A DNA stretch of 64,000 nt from Gemmatimonadota bacterium (GTDB lineage: Bacteria; Latescibacterota; UBA2968; UBA8231): positions 187,663 through 251,662 of the forward strand of contig JABJJN010000024.1 in the NCBI GenBank assembly GCA_018660835.1, read 5' to 3'. Positions within the stretch are counted from its first letter, which is position 1. Each line of letters starts with the position of its first letter. Below the pieces are notes generated by a model that saw only the letters and a program-made list of their open reading frames with translations, was not told where the DNA came from and made no database searches. The position numbers and the translations under genes were made by a program. This document shows positions 25,632-34,912 of this stretch, in pieces.

Positions 25632-26576
25632 ATGCCTGCAACACAAGACACGCTCAGCGCCTTCCTCGGCAGCGAAGCTGCCCAGAGCACACAACTCGAA
25701 CCCATTCTCGGGGGTGCCAGTTCTGCGAGTCTCTATCAGTTCAGCCACGAGGGCCAGTCCTACGTGCTCCGACTCCTGGCACCGAACAGCTCGCGCGCCA
25801 GGCATCATCATGAAGTCGGTCTGACAAGCGCCGCCGGCAACCTCGGCGTCGGACCCCGCGTTCACTTCGTTGCTGCCGATGAGTCGGCGATCATCTACGA
25901 TTACACGCCCGGCCGCACACTGTGTTCCGACGACGTCTGTGCCGCGCCGATCATCGAACGCTTCGCCCGTCTGCTGAGTCAGCTACATCGCGCCAAGGTC
26001 GATGTCCCAGCCGCTGTCTCACCTTTCGAACGTTTCCGCCGCTTCCGCCAGCGTGCCACCGAGGACGGTGTGCCTTTGCCAGAATCGATGACTCGCGCCA
26101 TTCAGTACATGACACAGCTGGAGCAAAATCTGCCACCCACCATTGCCCGCCCGTGTCATCTCGACCTGCACGCGCAGAACATCATCCTCACGCCAGCCGG
26201 TCACTTCGTGTTGATCGATTGGGTGAATGGCGGTTTGTGCGATCCCGCATTTGATATTGCGATCCCTATCGCCTTCTTGGGCCTGCGAGACGAACAACGA
26301 GACCACTTCACTGCAACTTATCAGGAATCGGTGGGCGAAGATCTCGACCTGGGCAGGGTAGAGATGCTCATGCCGGTCCGCCCCTTTGCCGCCGCTGCCG
26401 GTAGCCTCTGCAACACGCCACTCGACATGTCACCGTCTCAGCTCGAGCAGGAAATGGCGGCGGATGACCTGTGTGATGAAGGACTCTTCTGGGTGCCGCA
26501 CATGGCTCGCCCGGATTGGCCGCAGTGGAAATGGGGTCTCTTTCTGCTAAGAATGGGCCTCTCCTACCTGCCCTAG
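25632..26576 (+). CDS. APH-family phosphotransferase
   Basis: 314-aa kinase of the aminoglycoside/choline/homoserine-kinase superfamily. ARPCHLDLHAQNIILT is the catalytic loop (H-x-D-x-x-x-x-N) and FVLIDWVNGG the metal-binding Asp; SYVLRLLAP supplies the N-lobe Lys/Arg strand. Substrate unknown. It is divergent from the HIT gene, with about 130 bp between them for two promoters, and converges on the methyltransferase. Confidence 0.82.
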   Translation: MPATQDTLSAFLGSEAAQSTQLEPILGGASSASLYQFSHEGQSYVLRLLAPNSSRARHHHEVGLTSAAGNLGVGPRVHFVAADESAIIYDYTPGRTLCSDDVCAAPIIERFARLLSQLHRAKVDVPAAVSPFERFRRFRQRATEDGVPLPESMTRAIQYMTQLEQNLPPTIARPCHLDLHAQNIILTPAGHFVLIDWVNGGLCDPAFDIAIPIAFLGLRDEQRDHFTATYQESVGEDLDLGRVEMLMPVRPFAAAAGSLCNTPLDMSPSQLEQEMAADDLCDEGLFWVPHMARPDWPQWKWGLFLLRMGLSYLP

Positions 26577-26623
26577 GAGCGTGTCCGGGCGACCACTCTG
26601 GTGGCCATGTCGCCGACCAGATT

Positions 26624-27421
26624 TCATGGTTTCTGTGCATGTACAGTGAGCCACATGGGTAGTCCCGCGCGCGTGTTAACCTGCCAATCCATCAGCTCCT
26701 TGTCATCGGCTGGCTCCTGGTACGAGTGACCCTGCCATGTACGCGAACTCACAGGAGGCGACTCACGAAGTTCGACCAGCCGCAGACCACATCGCACCAG
26801 CGGATTCAACAGGTCGGCGAGGGTCCAGTTGAATTCGATGTTGTCGCTGTCCTCTTCGTAGAGTGGACCCGTCTCCCAATACGTCTTCTTCATGGTGAGA
26901 GGTGAGCCTTCCCCATCCCATGGCCGCGTGAAGGGATGCACGTCATAGAATGCATAGTGACCTTCTGAACGAAGCACGCGATGAATCGACGCAAACACGG
27001 CGCTCGGATCAGAAATCCACACATAGAAACCATTGCTTGAAACAACCAGATCAAAGGACTCATCTTGTAATCCATGCAGATCGGCCGCATCGCTGCGATG
27101 GAAGGATATCTCAAGTCCCAACTCAGTGGCCCGCGCCCGAGCGACGTCCAGTTGTGCTTGCGAGATGTCGATGGATGTGACCTTGGCGCCGAGACCAGCG
27201 AGGGCAAAGGCGACATAGTTGTCACCGCTCCCTACGACGGCGACATCTATCTCCTTCAGATCGGGAAGGGCACCGCGTATCACTTCCAGCAGACCTCCTT
27301 CAAAGGCCAGCTCAGGCTCGGTGGTTAGACGCAGGAAGTGCTTGTCTTCTTCTCGCAGTCGGCGCCAATAGTCGGAGATCCTATCCCAGAAGTGCCGATT
27401 GGTCTCGTGTGTTTCGTTCAT
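26624..27421 (-). CDS. Class I SAM-dependent methyltransferase
   Basis: 265 aa. Motif I VAVVGSGDNYVAFALAGLGA binds SAM; VTSIDISQAQLDVARARA is motif II and FDLVVSSNGFYVW motif III/post-III. The C-terminal YEEDSDNIEFNWTLADLLNP and GLRLVELRESPP match small-molecule methyltransferases of the Methyltransf_11/25 type. ATG 27421 is chosen because homology starts there (MNETHETNRHFWDRIS); the open frame to 27739 crosses the divergent promoter region. Confidence 0.85.
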   Translation of the reverse strand: MNETHETNRHFWDRISDYWRRLREEDKHFLRLTTEPELAFEGGLLEVIRGALPDLKEIDVAVVGSGDNYVAFALAGLGAKVTSIDISQAQLDVARARATELGLEISFHRSDAADLHGLQDESFDLVVSSNGFYVWISDPSAVFASIHRVLRSEGHYAFYDVHPFTRPWDGEGSPLTMKKTYWETGPLYEEDSDNIEFNWTLADLLNPLVRCGLRLVELRESPPVSSRTWQGHSYQEPADDKELMDWQVNTRAGLPMWLTVHAQKP

Positions 27422-27625
27422 GCGTGCATCCAGTCCTATTGATTCCCGATGGACCCTGACGATTGACAGGTGACAAACACCGCCCATACATTCGACCTCG
27501 CTTTGAGGAAGCATCCAGTTCGCGGAAAGGGCCGTGCCCACCTCATGACAGATTGACGTCGATCCTTCGACCTTCTTTTCTGCCCGATCATGCGAACAAC
27601 GGGCGCTACGCGAAAGGAAGGTTCT

Positions 27626-28660
27626 ATGCCCTCCCTCCCAGTTCGTCCCGATCTCGACCAGTACAAGACTCAGGCCAAGGAGTTGCTCGCCGCTTGTGTA
27701 GCCGGTGATGAGCAGGCACTGGCACGTGTCGCGGATCATCGCAGTCGCAGTGAATCACCTATCCTCAGCGACACCCAACTGACGCTTGCCCGTGAACACG
27801 GCTTCGACAGCTGGCCGAAATTCAAGCGTGGTATTGAACTGACGCCTGAGCTTCGCGCCGCGCTGGATCCTGGCGACCCGGAACGTGCCCGCGAGATTCT
27901 CGCCGAGGCCCCGCAACTGGCCAATTGCATACCGTGGCCAACCCACCGACCCGACACATCCGCCATCGAGATCATCTCCACAGCCTGTGTCTGGCATCGG
28001 CCCCGCAAACACGAAGTCGCCCTGGCCCTGATTGCCGCCGGCGCTTCCTGCGACATCACCGTCGCTGCACGTGTCGGCGATATCGAGCGTGTCCGAGCTC
28101 TGCTGGACGCGGATCCTGACCAGATCGACCACCGCGATACACGTGGTCGCAGCGCCATGTATCGCGCCGGATGCGTCTACGGCAAGTTCAATGAAGGTGA
28201 AGCCGTCGTCGATCTACTCCTGGAACGAGGGGCGCTGCCTGACATTTTCGTTGCCTCCACCTTTGCCATGGCCGACAGCGTAGAGGAGTTGCTCAGCAAA
28301 GATCCGGACCTGGCAAAATCTGTCGACCCCGATGGCATGACGGCTTTGCACTGGGCCGTCCGACCCCGTCGTGGTGATGGCCCGGATGCCTCGATTCGCT
28401 TGACGAAGCTGCTTCTTGAAGCCGGTGCTGACGTGCACGCCACCGACCCCGCAGAAGATGACATGATGGCCCTTCATCATGTAGGGGAATGGGGTGCCGC
28501 CGGACCAGAACAAGCAGACTTGCTGCTGGAGTATGGCGCCGACGTGAATGCCAAGTGTGGTCTGGGTTGGACGCCTCTCGACTACGCCATCGATCGTTCC
28601 CGCGTGGACATCGCCGACTATCTGAAGTCAAAGGGTGGCAAAGAGTCGGGCGTGCGATAG
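27626..28660 (+). CDS. Ankyrin-repeat protein
   Basis: 344 aa. The N-terminal part (PDLDQYKTQAKELLAACVAG and LAREHGFDSWPKFKRGIE) is the short helical region often found ahead of ankyrin repeats in soil and marine bacteria; repeats follow, e.g. DPDGMTALHWAVRPRRGDG and MALHHVGEWGAAGPEQADLL, WTPLDYAIDRSRVDIADYLK. ATG 27626 has GGAAGG seven bases upstream. Cytoplasmic interaction protein; partner unknown. Followed by a terminator. Confidence 0.88.
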   Translation: MPSLPVRPDLDQYKTQAKELLAACVAGDEQALARVADHRSRSESPILSDTQLTLAREHGFDSWPKFKRGIELTPELRAALDPGDPERAREILAEAPQLANCIPWPTHRPDTSAIEIISTACVWHRPRKHEVALALIAAGASCDITVAARVGDIERVRALLDADPDQIDHRDTRGRSAMYRAGCVYGKFNEGEAVVDLLLERGALPDIFVASTFAMADSVEELLSKDPDLAKSVDPDGMTALHWAVRPRRGDGPDASIRLTKLLLEAGADVHATDPAEDDMMALHHVGEWGAAGPEQADLLLEYGADVNAKCGLGWTPLDYAIDRSRVDIADYLKSKGGKESGVR

Positions 28661-28685
28661 CCCACAGTCGTTTGTAATCAGCAAG

Positions 28686-28722
28686 AGACCCTCCAGGGCG
28701 ACGCCTTGGAGGGTCTTCCTGT
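28686..28722 (+). terminator. Rho-independent terminator after the ankyrin gene
   Basis: A 10-bp perfect stem (28686-28695 with 28707-28716) followed by TTCCTGTT. It begins 25 bp past the ankyrin stop and separates it from the convergent membrane-protein gene. Confidence 0.85.
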
Positions 28723-28743
28723 TCTACCCATGTCGCATCCTGG

Positions 28744-29160
28744 TCACTCTGACCCGGCAGACTCGCCCATCTCTACGTGTCGATCTATGGATCTCATCAG
28801 CAGCGCGCAGGCCACAGCACCACACCCACCAACCACCAGAAATCCTGTCACGAAACCGTAAGCACCCAGCGCCAGGGCAGGTTCATCCAATCGGGCGACG
28901 CCGAGCAACACGGTACTCGTGGCAAAGACAGACCCCGCCGTCATCGAAATCATCGCTCCCACCTGCCAGACAGCCGACCGATCCGTAAGCTGCGAGCGCC
29001 GAACATCAAGTCGGATCGCCCCGAACAGCAGGGCAAACAGAACGAGCAGAGTCATCGCATCCGGCAGCACCGCCACAGAGCCGACCGTATCGTTGGCTGC
29101 CCAGCTTAGCTGCGCCGGCACGGCGCCGGCGAGGGCGCCAAGGAGCAGTTGTCTCTTCAC
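28744..29160 (-). CDS. Small membrane protein, 4 TM segments, unknown
   Basis: 138 aa with four hydrophobic stretches: LLLGALAGAVPAQLSWAA, AMTLLVLFALLFGAI, VGAMISMTAGSVFATSTVLL and YGFVTGFLVVGGCGAVACAL. A short polar tail (RHVEMGESAGSE) is cytoplasmic by the positive-inside rule. No family recognised. It stands alone between a terminator and the GH32-like gene, on the same strand as the latter. Confidence 0.6.
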   Translation of the reverse strand: MKRQLLLGALAGAVPAQLSWAANDTVGSVAVLPDAMTLLVLFALLFGAIRLDVRRSQLTDRSAVWQVGAMISMTAGSVFATSTVLLGVARLDEPALALGAYGFVTGFLVVGGCGAVACALLMRSIDRHVEMGESAGSE

Positions 29161-29287
29161 GATTCAGATTCCTTCGTCATAGTGGCCAGACGGAAATGGA
29201 TCTGTTCATCGCAACCCCGTCCGACCGTGTGAGATCGTTGGCCGGATGAAGGATAGATGTGATGGCCGATCTGGCGAACACCACTCC

Positions 29288-30739
29288 CTAGACCGTCGGT
29301 GCCCAGATCCGACTGTCACGGGCCTCGAGAAAGCCCTGGTTCGTCGCCTTCATCTTCCAGATCTCGACGGAGCGGAAGAGGGTGGGATCCCCATAGGAAT
29401 AGGCGAGCAGTTCACGCGCTGCCTCGTATTCCAGGTATGTCGCCACGATCGCTTGACGTTCGTTGACGAAGACCTCCACGAGATATTTGTCGACGAAGAG
29501 GCGAATCTCCACATCCTCTTGCGGCGGCAATTCTGCCACCGCGAAGGGTGCATCCGTGTCGCCCACACGCAGCGTCCCCGTCTCCGGGCGGATCATCACC
29601 TCCAGACCGGCGTGATCTGCATCTGCGAACAGCTGCACACCGAAGCGTTTCCGTATCGCCTGTTCACGGCTGACTTCGATCCGAATCTCATACGCTTCAG
29701 ACGCAAGTGTGGCGATGGGCGCTGTCGCTTCGTTGCCATGCGCCGCTTCTGGTGGTGTCACCATAAGATCCACCACCTTTTCAGGATCAGTACGCAGTGA
29801 TTCCAACTCGCTGAGTGGTTTGATCCGCAGGGCGCCCGCAGAGTCGAGGCGTAACTCACGTGGCAAGGACTGCAGGGACAACGACCCCACGCCATCCAGC
29901 GTCGTCAGCCACGCCCACATGACGCGGCGACCATCTGGTGTCAGCACACTCTCCGGTGCAAAGAAGTCTCGGTACGTCGTCTGATAGATGGATTGGCCTG
30001 GACGGCGCCAATTCATGCGACCGTGTGATTCGGGTACGAAACACTCCGCTTCCGCATCCCAGTCACCCAGGTAGTATCTGCATCCCATGGGGTGAGAGAT
30101 GCAAAGCAACATCCACTTGCCATCGATAGGGAAGAAATTCGGACAGGAGATGTCCTCGCCAATCGCCGCGTCTGGCATCTCGTGCTGCAGGAAGTCACCC
30201 ACGACAGTCCAGTGGATCAGATCGTCAGACTTGATCAGTGGTTGCTCGCGGCCCCCGGAGATGGCGTAGTACGTATCACCAATCAGAAAACAATCTGGAT
30301 CCCAATGAGCCATGTCCGCCGCTGCGCCATCCGCCGTCTTGGGCTCGACAGCGTAGGGTGTCTCCCAGGCGGACAGGTCATCGTCGCAGGCGAGGGCGAT
30401 CTGATTCCAGCCAGATCCCTGGCCGTGATAGATTGCCGCCGGACGCCCCTGTTTGGTGATGAAGCCGGTGCCACTGAACATGCCGTGGCCCGTAAAGGCC
30501 GGTTGCAGCTTCGTCGTCTGCCATGTCCAGTGCAGCATATCCGGACTGGTCACGTGGGCGAACGAAAAGGATCGACCCTCTTGCCACGGATGTTGCAAGA
30601 TGTAGTGCAGGTGATAGGTCCCATTGATGCAGAAGGCCGCATTGGGATCGCCGGGCGCACTCTCACCACCCGGGTGCATCAGGTGATAGTGCAGGACCCA
30701 TTCATCGGCGACAGAGTCGTCTGTTGATAACGCTGCCAA
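29288..30739 (-). CDS. GH32-like (fructosidase family) protein
   Basis: 483 aa: a five-bladed propeller followed by a beta-sandwich. The nucleophile motif is seen as GDPNAAFCINGTYHLHY (WMNDPNG equivalent) and the transition-state Asp in AHWDPDCF (RDP equivalent). The acid/base motif ECP is altered: the corresponding block reads EDISCPNFF, with Ser where the catalytic Glu is expected and a Glu three residues earlier. C-terminal RLFVDKYLVEVFVN is the standard GH32 sandwich strand. It may hydrolyse a fructose-like glycoside by a changed geometry, or a different sugar. No signal peptide. Confidence 0.75.
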   Translation of the reverse strand: MAALSTDDSVADEWVLHYHLMHPGGESAPGDPNAAFCINGTYHLHYILQHPWQEGRSFSFAHVTSPDMLHWTWQTTKLQPAFTGHGMFSGTGFITKQGRPAAIYHGQGSGWNQIALACDDDLSAWETPYAVEPKTADGAAADMAHWDPDCFLIGDTYYAISGGREQPLIKSDDLIHWTVVGDFLQHEMPDAAIGEDISCPNFFPIDGKWMLLCISHPMGCRYYLGDWDAEAECFVPESHGRMNWRRPGQSIYQTTYRDFFAPESVLTPDGRRVMWAWLTTLDGVGSLSLQSLPRELRLDSAGALRIKPLSELESLRTDPEKVVDLMVTPPEAAHGNEATAPIATLASEAYEIRIEVSREQAIRKRFGVQLFADADHAGLEVMIRPETGTLRVGDTDAPFAVAELPPQEDVEIRLFVDKYLVEVFVNERQAIVATYLEYEAARELLAYSYGDPTLFRSVEIWKMKATNQGFLEARDSRIWAPTV

Positions 30740-30826
30740 GTTACGTGCTCGGTTGCTTCGATTGCGGTGTCATGGGTCTGTCCCCTCAGCTGCTGCCGTA
30801 CCTCATGATCGAGGTTGGGCCTGGCG

Positions 30827-31011
30827 TTTCGGATCGTCGGGGAGAGGGAGAGGGGTGAATGACGTCTCCCTCTATCACGCACTCAAAAAGCAGAGGACCC
30901 AGTGACTCGAGGCAGTATCTCGAGGCACGAAAGTGAGGTATCAACCGATTATATCGAACAGTCCAAGACAAAGGAGACGTCCACCCCGACCCTCTCCCCG
31001 TCGATCCGAAA
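30827..31011. repeat. 185-bp element with ~40-bp terminal inverted repeats (MITE-like)
   Basis: Arms 30827-30868 and 30974-31011 are near-perfect reverse complements (both begin TTTCGGATCG then CGGGGAGAGGG and end GACGTCTC on the arm's own strand), with a few mismatches and small gaps. The 105-bp core between them codes for nothing recognised. It lies in the gap between the GH32-like gene and the sdh operon. Size, arm length and non-coding core fit a miniature inverted-repeat transposable element; a long structured RNA is the alternative. The rest of 30740-31029 holds no gene. Confidence 0.6.
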
Positions 31012-31029
31012 CAAGAAGGGCGACCAGCC

Positions 31030-31527
31030 CTACTCTGACATCAACGGCGTATCATCCGTAGGCCGTGCCTCGAGCTTCTGATTCATGATCAGACGAGCGC
31101 AGGTGTTCCATCGCAGAATGGCGTCAGCATTGCCCTCAGGATGCGCCTCTTCAGCCTGCTCGAACCATTGCATCGCTTCAACGAGCAATTCATAGGCATC
31201 GAAGTTGGCACCAGGATAGGCCCGCGTCAGCCGCGCCTTCGCCTGACGCTCGTGAATGACGCCCGTGTAGTACAGACGGTCATAGTCGTTGGCCAGCCGG
31301 GGAATCAGCTCGAGGACAGCCTTGGAACTGACCTCCGTGCTAATGGCAAAAGAATCGGTCAGGGACAAAACCAGGCCGACCAGTGCGTCATGATTGTCCG
31401 GATCGATGGCGAGAATATCGTGGCAGATGCTCTGCGCCACTCGTGGTTCGTTCAACAGGCGATATCGTTCGACCCGCTCCAATGCAGCTGGAATCGCGTC
31501 GGCTTGAATCGACTTGAGCTCGAACAT
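31030..31527 (-). CDS. TPR-like helical protein trailing the sdh operon
   Basis: 165 aa, all alpha. The segments EPRVAQSICHDILAIDPDNH, DRLYYTGVIHERQAKARLTR and AYELLVEAMQWFEQAEEAHP have the alternating small/large pattern of tetratricopeptide repeats. No catalytic motif. It starts 30 bp after sdhB on the same strand, so it is probably the last gene of the sdh transcript; an assembly or regulatory role for the complex is inference only. Confidence 0.7.
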   Translation of the reverse strand: MFELKSIQADAIPAALERVERYRLLNEPRVAQSICHDILAIDPDNHDALVGLVLSLTDSFAISTEVSSKAVLELIPRLANDYDRLYYTGVIHERQAKARLTRAYPGANFDAYELLVEAMQWFEQAEEAHPEGNADAILRWNTCARLIMNQKLEARPTDDTPLMSE

Positions 31528-31557
31528 GTCTCTATCTCCTCCCGGGCGAAGGACGCG

Positions 31558-32295
31558 TCAGCGGCCCACGACCTTGTCCACTAGCTTGCGCAGAATGTCA
31601 TAGTGCTCGTCGACGACTCGCTCCTTGAGCGGGATAATCGCATTGTCCGTGATCGTGATTCCTTCTGGACATACCGTCGTGCAACACTTCGTGATATTAC
31701 AGTAGCCGACACCATAGTCGTCCTTGAGTTCGCCGCCTCGATCTTCCTGGTCCTGCGCATGCATCTCGAGGGCCGCGATGTAGACCAGATTCCGGGGCCC
31801 CACGAACTCCTCGTGCTTTTTGTGTTCACGCAGGACATGGCATGAGTCCTGACAAAGAAAACATTCGATGCACTTACGAAATTCCTGGACGCGGTCGGCG
31901 TCCTCCTGAAGGATTCGCCAACCATCCTCGGCGTCCTTATCGCGCGGATTAAACTTCGTAATCTTCTGCTTTGTTTCGTAATTCCATGAGACGTCTGTGA
32001 CCAGATCGCGAATCGTCGGAAAAGTCTTCATCGGTTCGATGGTGATCACTTCGTCCGTGTTGAGTTCATCCATGCGGGTCATGCACATCAACTTCGGCAT
32101 GCCGTTGATCTCGGCTGAGCACGAGCCACATTTCCCCGCTTTGCAGTTCCACCGCACGGCCAGATCATTTGCCTGATCGGCCTGAATGCGATGGATCACA
32201 TCAAGCACGACCATACCTTCGTCGACTTCCGTTTCAAATTCCTGAAACTGCCCGCCCTCGGCGTCGCCTCGCCACAGACTGAATCGGACACCCAT
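31558..32295 (-). CDS. sdhB: Succinate dehydrogenase/fumarate reductase iron-sulfur subunit
   Basis: 245 aa. The N-terminal [2Fe-2S] ferredoxin domain has CKAGKCGSCSAEINGMPKLMC; the C-terminal domain has CIECFLCQDSC and CNITKCCTTVCPEGI, which bind the [4Fe-4S] and [3Fe-4S] clusters. It passes electrons from SdhA flavin to the membrane quinone site. Its ATG overlaps the sdhA stop by one base (TAATG). Confidence 0.95.
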   Translation of the reverse strand: MGVRFSLWRGDAEGGQFQEFETEVDEGMVVLDVIHRIQADQANDLAVRWNCKAGKCGSCSAEINGMPKLMCMTRMDELNTDEVITIEPMKTFPTIRDLVTDVSWNYETKQKITKFNPRDKDAEDGWRILQEDADRVQEFRKCIECFLCQDSCHVLREHKKHEEFVGPRNLVYIAALEMHAQDQEDRGGELKDDYGVGYCNITKCCTTVCPEGITITDNAIIPLKERVVDEHYDILRKLVDKVVGR

Positions 32296-34112
32296 TACTT
32301 CGCCTCCTCATCGATAATCTGCTGCAACTCGTCTGGGATCGGGGCAAGTGGCAGTTGCTCGATCTGCATTTGGCCGTCCGTCCCCTGGCGAATGACGGTA
32401 TTCACCTTGGCAAAGGCCTCGTCTTTGTCAGGATAGTCGTCGCGGAAGTGTCCACCGCGACTCTCCTTGCGTTCGATCGCCGCCAGGGTAATCGCCCGTG
32501 ACACTGTAAGCAGATGTTTGAGATCTACCGATGTGTGCCAGCCAGGATTGTATTCCCGATTGCCAGGCACGGAAGCCGTCTTGGCTCGCTCCTCCAGACC
32601 GCTGACAACATCCAGCGCCTGCTGCATCTCAGACTCCTGCCGCGAGATACCGACCAGATTCTGCATCTGATCCTGTAGTTCATGTTGAATCGCGTAGGGT
32701 TGCTCCCCCTGCTCGCGCTCCAGAGGCGCCAGAGCGTCTTTTGCCAGCGCATCAATCTGCGTCTCATCGAGCTGGCCGGCTCCCTTTGATTGGGCGTAGG
32801 CGGCGGCATGTTCTCCGGCGCGTTTGCCAAACACAAGCAGGTCTGACAGCGAGTTTCCACCGAGTCGATTCGCCCCGTGGAGACCGGCAGCGCACTCCCC
32901 CGCCGCGAAAAGACCTTCCACCGTCGACATCTGCGATTCTGCATCTACGCGGATTCCACCCATCATGTAGTGCGTCGTCGGGCCCACCTCCATTGCCTCT
33001 GCCGTGATATCCACATTCGCAAGTTTGCTGAATTGGTGATACATGCTCGGTAACTTGCGTTTGATGTGTTCGGCGCCATCCTTCAGCCGTTCCTTGATCC
33101 AGGAAATGTCGAGATAGACACCGCCGTGTGGCGTCCCACGACCTTCGCGAATCTCGCGCACGATACAACGTGCCACGTGATCGCGCGTGAGCAATTCAGG
33201 AGGGCGACGCGCATCACGGTCACCGCAACAGTAGCGCCAACCTTCTTCTTCGTTGTCCGCCGTCTGATGTTTGTAGTTGTCGGGGATGTCATCGAACATG
33301 AAGCGTTTGCCTTCGCTGTTGCGCAGCACGCCACCTTCACCACGCACGCCCTCCGTGACCAGAATCCCCTGCACACTCAAGGGCCAGATCATACCCGTCG
33401 GGTGGAATTGTACGCACTCCATGTCGATCAGATCCGCGCCCGCATGATAGGCGAGCGAGTGTCCGTCACCGGTATACTCCCAACTGTTGCTCGTCACCTT
33501 GAAGGCACGACCGATGCCACCCGTCGCCAGGACGACGGCGGATGCATGGAACAGCTTGAAGCGACCACGCTCGCGTTCGTAGGCCAACGCGCCAATGACA
33601 CGGTCTCCGTCCTTCAACAAGGACACGACCGTATGCTCCATGTGTACATCGATGCCCTGGTGAATACCGTGATCCTGCAATGTGCGGATCATCTCCAGCC
33701 CCGTGCGGTCACCGACATGCGCCAGGCGCGGGAATTTATGCCCACCAAAGTTGCGCTGCAGGATCCGTCCTTCCTTGGTGCGATCAAACAGAGCCCCCCA
33801 GGCCTCCAGTTCGCGCACGCGCTCCGGCGCTTCCTGGGCGTGCAGCTGAGCCATCCGGTGGTTGTTGATGTATTGGCCACCGCGCATCGTGTCAGCGAAG
33901 TGCACTTTCCAATTGTCGCGTTCGTCGACATTGGCCAGCGATGCCGCCAGACCACCCTCCGCCATCACTGTGTGGGCCTTACCCAGCAGTGACTTACACA
34001 CCAGGCCGACGGACACTCCCGTCGACGCCGCCTCAATCGCTGCGCGCAGACCAGCACCACCGGCACCGATTACGAGCACATCGTGCTCTACCTTGTCGTA
34101 TCCAACGCTCAT
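32295..34112 (-). CDS. sdhA: Succinate dehydrogenase/fumarate reductase flavoprotein subunit
   Basis: 605 aa. VLVIGAGGAGLRAAIEAA is the FAD Rossmann motif; GKAHTVMAEGGLAASLANVD includes the segment next to the covalently flavinylated His; HPTGMIWPLSVQGILVTEGV and GLHGANRLGGNSLSDLLVFG are catalytic and FAD-capping blocks. ATG 34112 (MSVGYDKVEHDVL) is chosen over the longer frame because it overlaps the sdhC stop as TAATG. Catalyses succinate/fumarate interconversion on the inner membrane. Confidence 0.95.
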   Translation of the reverse strand: MSVGYDKVEHDVLVIGAGGAGLRAAIEAASTGVSVGLVCKSLLGKAHTVMAEGGLAASLANVDERDNWKVHFADTMRGGQYINNHRMAQLHAQEAPERVRELEAWGALFDRTKEGRILQRNFGGHKFPRLAHVGDRTGLEMIRTLQDHGIHQGIDVHMEHTVVSLLKDGDRVIGALAYERERGRFKLFHASAVVLATGGIGRAFKVTSNSWEYTGDGHSLAYHAGADLIDMECVQFHPTGMIWPLSVQGILVTEGVRGEGGVLRNSEGKRFMFDDIPDNYKHQTADNEEEGWRYCCGDRDARRPPELLTRDHVARCIVREIREGRGTPHGGVYLDISWIKERLKDGAEHIKRKLPSMYHQFSKLANVDITAEAMEVGPTTHYMMGGIRVDAESQMSTVEGLFAAGECAAGLHGANRLGGNSLSDLLVFGKRAGEHAAAYAQSKGAGQLDETQIDALAKDALAPLEREQGEQPYAIQHELQDQMQNLVGISRQESEMQQALDVVSGLEERAKTASVPGNREYNPGWHTSVDLKHLLTVSRAITLAAIERKESRGGHFRDDYPDKDEAFAKVNTVIRQGTDGQMQIEQLPLAPIPDELQQIIDEEAK

Positions 34113-34912
34113 TACAGGATCCTCCAATCCGTCCACACACCCATGGAGCACATCCGCACATACAGATCGGAGAAGCCCACCCAGAAGAGGGAAAACCAAG
34201 CGAAGTTCATATGTCGTCGATTCAAACAGCTGGCACATCCATAGAGCTTGTGCCGAATGGGCGCCTTTGAGATGGCGTCGATTCGGCCGCCGATCAGATG
34301 CCGGAAGGAGTGACAGCCAAAAGTGTAGGATCCAAGAAGAATGACATTGATCGTCAATACGATCGTGCCCACACCGATCCCGAAGGACTCATTCCCAGCG
34401 GCATCGGCAAACCACATCGCCTTCCACGCATCGTAGCCAAGGATGAAAATGAAGGGAATCGCCAGATACAGGAAGTAGCGATGGACGTTCTGCAGAATCA
34501 GCGGGAAGGAGTGTTCGCCCCGGTAGTCGTTACGCGGCTCGCCGACCAGACAGTTCGGTGGATCTGCCCAGAAGGCCTTGTAATAGGCGCCACGGTAGTA
34601 GTAGCACGTAAAACGAAAGCCCCCTGGAGCCCACAGAATCAGAAAGGCGGGTGAAAATGGCAGCCACATGGGCCACCATCCCGGCTTGGGCCCGAAAACC
34701 GCGTGGGCGGATTCGCCAAAAATCTCCGGCGAATAGAAGGGCGACAGATACGCGCCGTAGTGATAGTGGGCACCCTGAAAGGCGGCCCATGTTGAGTACG
34801 CGATGAAGGCGGACAGCCCGGCGAATGTGAGCAGCGGCTGTAGCCACCATGTATCCGGCCGCATCGTGGCACCGAAGCCGTCCTGTTTGAGGACGGGTAG
34901 GGGACTGGACAT
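34112..34912 (-). CDS. sdhC: Membrane anchor of succinate dehydrogenase (SdhC-like, Sdh1 type)
   Basis: 266 aa polytopic protein with five or six hydrophobic stretches. The block RFTCYYYRGAYYKAFWADPP, then NVHRYFLYLAIPFIFILGY and FGCHSFRHLIGGRID, with His residues placed to bind haem b, matches the long one-piece cytochrome subunit of the Sdh1-type enzymes found in Actinobacteria and other phyla. ATG 34912 (MSSPLPVLKQDG) has AAGG nine bases upstream. First gene of sdhC-sdhA-sdhB. Confidence 0.8.
   Translation of the reverse strand: MSSPLPVLKQDGFGATMRPDTWWLQPLLTFAGLSAFIAYSTWAAFQGAHYHYGAYLSPFYSPEIFGESAHAVFGPKPGWWPMWLPFSPAFLILWAPGGFRFTCYYYRGAYYKAFWADPPNCLVGEPRNDYRGEHSFPLILQNVHRYFLYLAIPFIFILGYDAWKAMWFADAAGNESFGIGVGTIVLTINVILLGSYTFGCHSFRHLIGGRIDAISKAPIRHKLYGCASCLNRRHMNFAWFSLFWVGFSDLYVRMCSMGVWTDWRIL

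Noticed and set aside
27436..27666. 76-aa minus-strand frame between methyltransferase and ankyrin genes
   Set aside because: Lies in the divergent promoter region with no ribosome site or family pattern.
33066..33992. 308-aa plus-strand frame inside sdhA
   Set aside because: Antisense shadow of a strongly conserved gene; no independent motif.
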